Source: Chinchilla lanigera
Taxonomy: Eukaryota; Chordata; Mammalia; Rodentia; Chinchillidae
Length of the DNA: 64,000 nucleotides
Assembly (NCBI RefSeq): GCF_000276665.1
Contig: NW_004955463.1
Coordinates: 7,300,797 to 7,364,796 of the forward strand
Direction: 5' to 3'
A model generated the notes under the pieces. That model did no database searches, was not told where the DNA came from, and saw nothing but the letters and a program-made list of their open reading frames with translations. Shown here piece by piece: positions 27,001 through 36,000 of the stretch. The position numbers and the translations under genes are program-made. The first letter of the stretch is position 1, and the number at the start of each line of letters is the position of its first letter.

Positions 27001-30000
27001 CACTCAGACTGAGGCGCTGGTACAAATCACACTTACTGCAGGCTGCAGTTACTGGGTTGGATGGTGTGCCTGCCTCACACTTTGTGGGTATGGATGGGGT
27101 GCAGGCTTTTCTGCAGACCTATTCCCATGAGATGGGAATATTTGAGGACTCAAGAGAATCCTCAAATAATTAAGACTGACTATACAGAAAGTGCAACGCA
27201 ATTTCCACATATATGGAATTTAGTAATATGTATATGATTTAATTATTAATTTAACCAAAAATGTTAAAACAATGACAAATATAAAATATTACAACTAGCT
27301 AATTTAAAAAATAACTCATCTTCCCATTTTTATACCTATTGTTGACTCAAACACAATTTTTATTTTAGTATTTGTTAACTGTTATAAATTGTGATACAAA
27401 TTTTTATAACCTTTGGCTTTGTGGATGAATGTGTCGTACTCTATTTTGAAATGAATAGATTTACAGGAAGCTGCAAAAACAATTAAGAGGTCCTATGCCC
27501 CTCACTCAGTTTCCCTTCAGTAGAAACATCTCATGTGACTATAATACAATACTGAAATAAAGAAGATGACGTTGTTACAGTCTACTGACCTTTTTACCAA
27601 TTTCCCTTGTACTTAGTTCTACCTATTTTTATGTGTACCCTGCTAGGCAGTTTTATCACATGTGCAGACTTACACAAAAACTACTATAAGATACAGAACT
27701 ATTCGATAAACACCAAGATGCCCTTTGTGCTACTTCTACACACACATATGAACACACACACACACTCAGATTTACACTAACAGCACCCCTTATTCTCTTC
27801 CCTAAATCCTGGAAATTACTGATTAGTAATTACTAAGGACATACTTTAGTCATTTCAAGAATGTTTCATAAATGTAATTTTGTAGTATGCAACCTGTGCA
27901 GATCTTTTTTTTTTTTTTACACTCAAGATACAATGCCCCTAAGATCCAATCAAGTTGTATTTATCAGCTCATTTCTTTTCATTGAATAATATCCTATTCT
28001 TTCTTTTTTTTTTTTTTTAAATATTCTATTCTTTTAATGTACCACTGTTTAACAATTCATTCATTTGCAATTTGGGCAGTTGTCAATTTTTGGCTATTAT
28101 AAAACTAAAACGGCAGTGATCCTTCATGTACAGGTTTCTGTGTATATATTTTCATTTCTCAAGGATAAGTGCCCAAAGCTAGGATTGCTGGGTCATAGGT
28201 AGATGCAGGTTCAGCTTTTAAAGAAACTATCAAAATTTCCACAGTGCCTGTGCTATCTTAATGTTCCTGGTGACAATTTATGAATGATTTGGTTACTCTA
28301 TCCTCACCAGCATTTAGCATGGTTTTCTTTTTTTCTTTCAGCTATTCTAAAGGGTAGTTACACTGAAAGGGAAAAATTGTGCAAGAAAAATTATTCTTTT
28401 TAAAACTTTGTTCCTTTTGAAACTACCTTGCTCTGTAACTGCTTCATGGTTTTGTAATTACTTTCTTGACCCCTGTAACCATGACAGCATAACTGAACAT
28501 GCAGGATGTCTAATTGTAACAAGCTTCATGATCATTAATCTAGCCTTGTAACTGATAATATCACACTGCTAGCTAATCAGAGAACTGCCTATCTTGCCTT
28601 TGTACCTCCTGCTTATGCATCATATAAAAGCACTATGCCACAAGCACTCACTGCCTGGGGCTTTGTTGAGGGAGAGATCCCAGCCAGGACCACCAGTATA
28701 AAATAAAGCTGTTCACTGCCTCCAAATCCTGGGGGTCATTTTGGTGTTTCTGCTTGCCACAGCAACACCTTGTAGTTTACATACGCACTTCCTTAATGAC
28801 TATGATGCTGAATATCTTTTTACTCATCATCTGTGTATTCTCTTTGCTGAAAATCTGTTCATATCCTTTTCCTGTTTTCTAACTGAACTTTTCCTACTGA
28901 TTTTTCAAAGTGCTTTATATGTCTTGAGTTCTTTGTCAGACACATGATTTGCAAATACCTTCTACCATTTTTAGCTTTTATTTATACCTTCCTACCAAGT
29001 TTTTCCACAGAGCAAAAGTTTACAGTTTTGATAAAGCCAGTTTATTGTGTCTTTTTCTTTTATAGACTGTGTTTTTGGTGTCTAAGAACTCTTCATCTAG
29101 GCCAAGATCTTGACGATATTCTTTTGTGTTTTATATTTTTATGTTTAAACCCAGGAGTTAGTTTGGATTACTTTTTATGACAGGTTAGGGTGAAATTTCT
29201 CTGTTTATGTTTATTAATATCCAAATGCTCTAGCAACATTTGATAAACACTATCTTTTCTAAACTAAGTGTACCTTTGTTGAAATAAACTGAAAGAAAAT
29301 AAATTTAGCATGTTTATGTGGCTCTGTATGTAGAATCTCTATCCATTCTACTAGGCTATCAGTCGGTCCCTCTGTCAGTATCACAGGTCTTAATTACTGT
29401 CACTAAACAGTAAGACTTCATAAAATTTTTCCACATATTTTCTATTTCAGAACTTTTAGCTATTCTCATTTGTCTTAAATAAATGTCAGAATGAGCTCGA
29501 ATATTTACAAGACATGGGAATTTGATAGGAATGGCAATAAAGCTACAGATAAATTCGTGGTGAATGGATGCCTTCAGTATGTTGTGTTTGAATCCATGAA
29601 CACAATGTATTGCTCCATTTACTGAAATTTTCTTTCATCCATGTTTCTTTCATCCATATTTTATAGTAAAGTTTGAAGCATAAAACCCATGTTTTGCTAG
29701 ATTTATACCTAACGTATTTTTATTTGTGAGCTACTATAAATGACACTGCTTTCCATTTTGATTTCCATGTACTCTTTGCTAGTATACAGAAGCTTTTATT
29801 TTGATCTTGTATCCAGTGACCTTACTAAACTTAAATACTTAAAGGTCTTCCCTTTCTGTTTATTGTAGATTTCTTGAGATTCTATAGGTACAAATATCTA
29901 TAAGTAGGGACAATTTTACTTCTTCTTGTCTGTTCATTCCTTTCCTTGACTTTTTCTGCTCATTAAAACTTCCAACATTGTTGAGTAAGAATGATGAAAA

Positions 30001-33000
30001 AAAGGCCAGCTATGATGGTGTATGACAGCTGTCCTAGCTTCTTGGGAAATTTAGCTAGGAGGACTGCTTAATCCCAGGAATGCCAAGGCCAACTTGGTCA
30101 ACACAGCAATACTCTTGTCTTAAAAGGGGTGGGGGGCTGGGAGGGTCTGAAGAGAACATTAATTGCTCAGTTTTAGCATATAATTCACTCTACATATTGC
30201 CAAATTCTATTTGCTTACATTTTGGTAGGATATCTGCATTAACAATCAGGATGGATATTGGTCTCTGACATTCTTCATATGTTTGGTTTAGACATGTTCA
30301 GTATAATGCTGAACATAACATTCTCCCCATTTGCTAGAAGAAACCTTAGCATCTGCATATTTGAAATGTTTAGAATTCTCCAGTAAAGCTGTCAGTCAGT
30401 CATCTAGCTGTCTCTCAGTCATCTAGCTTTTCTTCTAAAGGGATTGAACTCAGGGCCTGGAAATTTCTTTTCCAATAGTGAGCTTAATTTCTTTAACAGT
30501 ATAAGTTTACTTTTGTATTGTAAGAGTTTTGCTAATTTCTACTTTTCAACTGGTACATTTCACCTGTTAGCCAGGTTTATATGTAGCTTTATTTATAGTG
30601 TTCTTTATAAATCCTATCAAGGCCTGTAGCCAGTAGTGATCACACACTTCATTCCTGATAGCAGAAATTGGTAGCCTGTATCTTTTTCCCTTTGTCAGCC
30701 TTGCTAGAGGTTCATCAATTTTACTGATCATTTTCCTGCAACAAACAGCCTTTTTGCTTCATTAATTTTCCTTTTATTGCTAGTTTGCGGCTTATCTTAC
30801 TAATTTTTTTTAAGTGGAAGTTTAGCTCACTATACAGAAATCCTTCTTTTCTAATGTAAGCATTTAGAGTTATAAACTTCCTTGTTAATGCTGTCTTCTT
30901 CAAATTTTGATAAGTTGTATTTTTACTTTCATTCTGTTCATGTATTTATTTCCTTAAAGTTCTATGAATATTTAGAAATGTATTATTTCCCAAATATTGA
31001 GAGAATTACCTCTTTTCCATCATTTATTTTTTGAGATGTTAGGTATACTTATATTTCAATCTGAAAATACTTTCTCCTCCACTCCTGAAGCGTATTTTTG
31101 TTTGATGCCAAACTCTGGGCTGACAGTTTTCTTTTTGGGAAATTCAGAAACCATCATTCAAACAGTTTTTCCCCTATATATGATGTGTGGCTTCTCTCTA
31201 GTTGTTTTCAAGATTTTTTTCTTCACGTAGTTTCCATAAGTTTGGTTATGATGAGCCTTGGCATGGATTTTTTGGCCTTTATCATGTTTAACATTTGGCT
31301 TTTTGAATACACAAAGTTTATGGACATTTTGCCAAATCTGGGAATTTGTAGGCAGTATTTCTTCGAAGTATTTTTTTCAGCCCCATACTTTCTCTTTTAC
31401 TTCTGGCACTATAATGACCAAGATATTAGATCATTTTCTTATTATTTCACAACTCTCCGGGATTCTGCTCATTTTTCCTATTTTCTCTGTGTCACTCCCA
31501 TTGGATAATTTCTACTGTTCTACATCCAAATTCACTGATTCTTCCTATTGTCTTCTCCTGAACTTATCCAATGAGTGTTTTTTCTTCTGTCACAGATTAT
31601 TCTGAAGAGAATTTTCATTCACAGCAAAACTTGAGAGAAAGGTACAGATATTTCCCATACACTCTATGCCCCCACACACTTTACATCCCCACACGACTAG
31701 CCTCCCTCAACATTAATATCCCTCAACAGACTGGCATATTTGCTACAAATGATGACCCTACACTGATATGTAATTACCAGTTAAGAGTCTGTACCAGTGA
31801 TGCTGATCTTTTTAGCGTTTTCAATGATAATGAATAGCTGGCTGTAGCATGCATGCCACAGGTTTGCCACTACCAGTTTATAGTTTACATTAATGTTCAC
31901 TCTTGGTGTGGTACCTTCATGCTTTTGATAAATGTATAATCACAAATACTGTATCACACAAAGTAGTTTTACTGTCTAAGAAGTACTTCCCTTGCTCTGT
32001 TTACTATTCTCTTTTGCTGCCCCAAACCCTGGCAATTCTGATCATTTTACCATTTCCATAGTTTTATTTTTCCAGTATGTCAAACAGGTGGAATCATACA
32101 GCACATAGCCTTTTCAGACTGGTTTTTTAAATTTAGTAGTTTGTATTTAAGATTCCTCCATTTCCTTCCTAGGCTTGATAACACATTTCTTTTTCAGGAC
32201 TAAATAACATTCCATTGTCTTTATTCATGTACCAAAGTTTTGGCAATGACAACTAAAGTTGATATAAACATCTATGTTTGGGTTTTTGTGTTGGCATAAG
32301 TTTTCAACTGATGTGGGTAAATACCAAGCAGCATGACTGCTATAGCATATGTTAACTGTGTGTTTAATTTTATAACAAACTGCCAAATGTCTTCTGAAAT
32401 TAGCTGAACCATTATGTATCCCCACCAACAATGAATGAGACTTCCTATTGCTCCACACCCTCATTAGCATTTGGTATCATCAATGTTCTGTACGTGTGTA
32501 GTGGTATCCCATCGTTTTAATTTGCATTTGTGCGATGACTTAAGATGCAGAACATCTTTTAATATGCTTATTTACCATCTCTTTGTCTTTGTTGAAGGGT
32601 CTTAGGGTCTTTGGTCTTTTTTTTTTTAAAACAGGGTCTCACTGTGTAGTTCAGGCTGGTCTTGATTCACTATGTAGCCCAGGTTGGCCTTGAACTCAGT
32701 ACTGCCACTTTTAAATTGGTTTTCTTTTGTTGCAATCTAAGAGGGTTTTTTTGCACATTTTAATTAACAGTTCTTCATGTATTTTGCAAATATGTTCTCT
32801 AAGTTTGTGGACTGTTTTCACTGTCCAGTGTTTTGGTTTGTTTTTAGTGATATTGGGGATTAGGTAAGCATTCTATCACTGAGCTACAGCCCCAGCCATT
32901 TGAAAGAAATTTCACTTATCCCTGTTTTGCTGTCCTCCTGCCTCAGCCTCCCAACTAACTGCCATGACACGTGTGTGCAACATGCTTGGCTTGACAGTGT

Positions 33001-36000
33001 CTGCCACAAGAAAAGAATTTTAAATTTACTTTGTGTGTGTGTGTGTGCGCGCGCGCGCGTGTTACTAGGTATTGAACTCAGGGCCTTCAAACTAAGCTAC
33101 CATCTCTGCCCTTCTGACTTTTTTTCTTTTTGAGACAGGGTCTCAACCAAGTCAGTAAGTTGTGCAGGCTGGGCTTGAATGTGTGATCCTCTTGCCTCAG
33201 TCTCTCACAGTGCTGGAATTACAGTTGTGCCCACCATGCTCAGTAAAAAACTGAATTTTAAAAAAGTCCAGCTAATCAATAGTTTTTTTCCACAGATTAT
33301 ACCAAACTCAGTCATCTAGCTTTTCTTCTAAGTTAGCTTTTGTGAGTTTTAGAGTTTTGCACTTTACACTTAGAATTGTGATTCATTTTGAGTTCACTTT
33401 TGTGATGGGTATAAGTTCACTTTTGTGATGGGTGTAAGGTCTGTATCTAGATTCATTCTTCTGCAGTGAAATGTCCAATTACAGCATTCCAGCATCATTT
33501 ATTTAAAAGATTATCTTCACCATTGTATTGCTTTTGCTTCTCCTGTCAAGAGGTACATTTATATTTATGTGAGTCTATTTCTGGGCTACTCTGTCCCATT
33601 GATTTTTTAACTTATTCTTTTGCCAATGCCACATTGTACTATTATAGCTTTATTGTATGGCTTAAAGGAGTGTCAGTTCTCTTTCTTCTCTTTCCGTACT
33701 GACTGGGCTATCTGGATACTTTTGCTTCTCTCTAATTTTTACCAAGAGTTTGCTGATCGACAAAAGGGCTTACTGAGATTATAATGAATTTATACGTCAA
33801 GCTGTTAAATATAGATATTTTGACAATATTGAATCTTCCTATTTCTGAACATATAATTCCTTCATTGGCCTCTTCAGTGATTTCCATACAGATTGTGTAG
33901 TTTTCCTCATAGGAATCTTGTATTTTGTTAGATTTAAATCTGGGTATTTCATTTTTGAAATATTTCATTCAGTATCTCATGAAATATGAAATACTTCACT
34001 CAGTATTTTCATTTTGGTACTAATTTAAAGGCTATTGTGTTTTACATTTCAAATTCCAAGACATTTTTATTCTCTTTCACATTTTTGATTCTTCTGGATT
34101 TTCTACATAGATGATCATGTTCATGAATAAGGACAGATTTATTTTTTCTCTTCCAATTTGTACACTTTTATTTCCTTGACTTCCAGTACTAAGTTGAAAA
34201 CCAGTATTGAAAGAAGATATTGTTCCTGAGTGTGAAAGCTTCAAGTTTCTCACTATTAAATATGAAGCTGGTTGTATGCTTTTTGTATACACATGTTGAA
34301 TATCCTTTATCCTTAATGCTTGTCATTACAAGCTTTTCACACTTTTTCAAATTTTGGAATATTTGCCTAGACTTTTATCACTTCAGCATCCCTACTCAAA
34401 AATCTGAAATGCTTCAAAGGCTTAAAGCATCATAATATATAGCACTTCAAAAGCTTTGTTAGAGTTTGAAGCATCTTGGATTTCACATCTGTGGGATGGT
34501 CAACTCCTATTTGTCATCAAGTTAAAGAAACTGCACTCTGTTCCTAGTTTACTGAGAATTTTGTCATGAATGGATGTTGGATTCTGTCAAATGCTTTCTT
34601 TGCATCTACTGTTACAATCATATGATCTTTTTTAGTTTGTTGATCTCACAGATTACAGTAACTAATTTTCAAACGTTCAACAAGCCGTAATTGGGATAAA
34701 TCCCCCTTGGCAGTGGTATAAAATTCTTTTCACACACTTTTGGATTTGATTTACTAATGCTTTGTTGAGAATTTCTGCATCCATTTTTATGATGGATACT
34801 GATCTTTAGCTTTCTTTTCCTGCAATGTCTTTATCTTGTTTTTGATATTATAGTGGTGCCAGCTTCACATATTTAAGAGAATGTATTCCCTTTGTTTCTA
34901 TCTTCTGACAGAGTTACAGAGAAATGGTATAATTTATTCCTTAAATTTTTGGCAGCATTTACCAGCATACTCATCTGGGCCTAATGCTTTGTGTTTTGGA
35001 AGAATATTACTGATCCAATTTCTTTAGCAGAATGTTTGTAACTGCTCATTCACACATCTTTATGATGGCTGCTTTAAAAGACTGTCAGATAATTCTAACA
35101 CTTGTATCACGTCAGTATTAGCATCTAATATCTTTTCTCATTCAGGGTGAGGATTTCCTGGTGAGGAAGAAGCTGCATAATTTTTAGTTTATTTTGGACA
35201 TTCTGGGTATTGTTTTGAGATTTTGGATCACATTTTAAATCTACTATTTTAGTACCCTTTTACTAAACCATGCTGACAGTGAAAGAGGAGCACTAACTCT
35301 GGACCACCCAGAAAGACTGATGTTGTTGCTCTCCACAGAGCATCTACTGACACCCTGGGGGATATCCTGTTACCATTACAAAGGGGTGGAAGTTTGTGCC
35401 TTACTGTGCCTCCACTGACTTCCTGGTAGGAGACAGATTCCTTGTTATTGCTGGATTTGGTTAGCATCCTCGCTCTGTACCTCATGTTCAGTGACTCCCC
35501 TCTAGTGGGAAGCGGCAACTGATCCCCATAGAGATGGAAATTCATGAATACTGCAGGGAGAGGATGGCAGAGATGAGAACATGTTACTGCTATGTGGTGG
35601 TAAAAGTCTAGGCTCCATATTTGGTCACCACTGGCAGGGAGTGGGGAATGCGGAGGGGGAGAGGGCTATTGGGAGTTGGGGCTCCCCACTTGGCTTCCTC
35701 CACCCTTATGGGAAGGGAGAGTTGCACACACAGACCCACATCTCTTTCACTTAACATTTGCTGACAAAAGTGCAAGATTTGAGTATCCCCCAACCCATGG
35801 TATTCTGCAGGAGTGAGGCTTGTATCTTTCTAGGCTGCTCCCCTTTCTGTTCTTTGGCCAAAGATGACAAGATTTTCTTAGGGCTTTGTGTGTGTATGTG
35901 TGTGGTGTCTGCACTAGTTGGTATTTCTCAGTTGTAGGCATCCAGTCTGAAATATGGAGGAAACAGAAAATCTGGAGGACTGTTACAACATTCCTTGAAG

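Larger units (their letters stand above)
27460..31600 (-). mobile_element. Ancient L1 (L1M-type) remnant, first block
   Basis: Plus-strand reading is the reverse complement of an old L1. The 3' UTR lies at the low-coordinate side (AGGTCCTATGCCCCTCACTC near 27.49 kb; CACTTCCTTAATGACTATGA near 28.79 kb). ORF2 text follows (GCTAGATTTATACCTAACG near 29.70 kb). It is heavily decayed and broken by the LTR at 28378 and a B1 at about 30005. The right part (30.2-31.6 kb) is less certain. Confidence 0.7.
31610..35150 (-). mobile_element. Ancient L1 (L1M-type) remnant, second block
   Basis: Repeats the same 3' UTR order (ATTTCCCATACACTCTATG near 31.65 kb, CACCAACAATGAATGAGAC near 32.42 kb). Reverse-complement ORF2 follows (GTCCCATTGATTTTTTAACT near 33.6 kb, TTTGTTAGATTTAAATCTGG near 33.93 kb, TTGCATCTACTGTTACAATC near 34.6 kb). 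It is interrupted by SINE pieces at 32.6-33.25 kb, a hAT-like MITE at 31795 and a Tigger-like piece at about 34290-34510. No open ORF2 remains. Confidence 0.75.

Noticed and set aside
31098..31605. Plus-strand frames of 115-136 codons
   Set aside because: They are hydrophobic translations of T-rich, decayed minus-strand L1 sequence, with no start context, splice signals or family resemblance.
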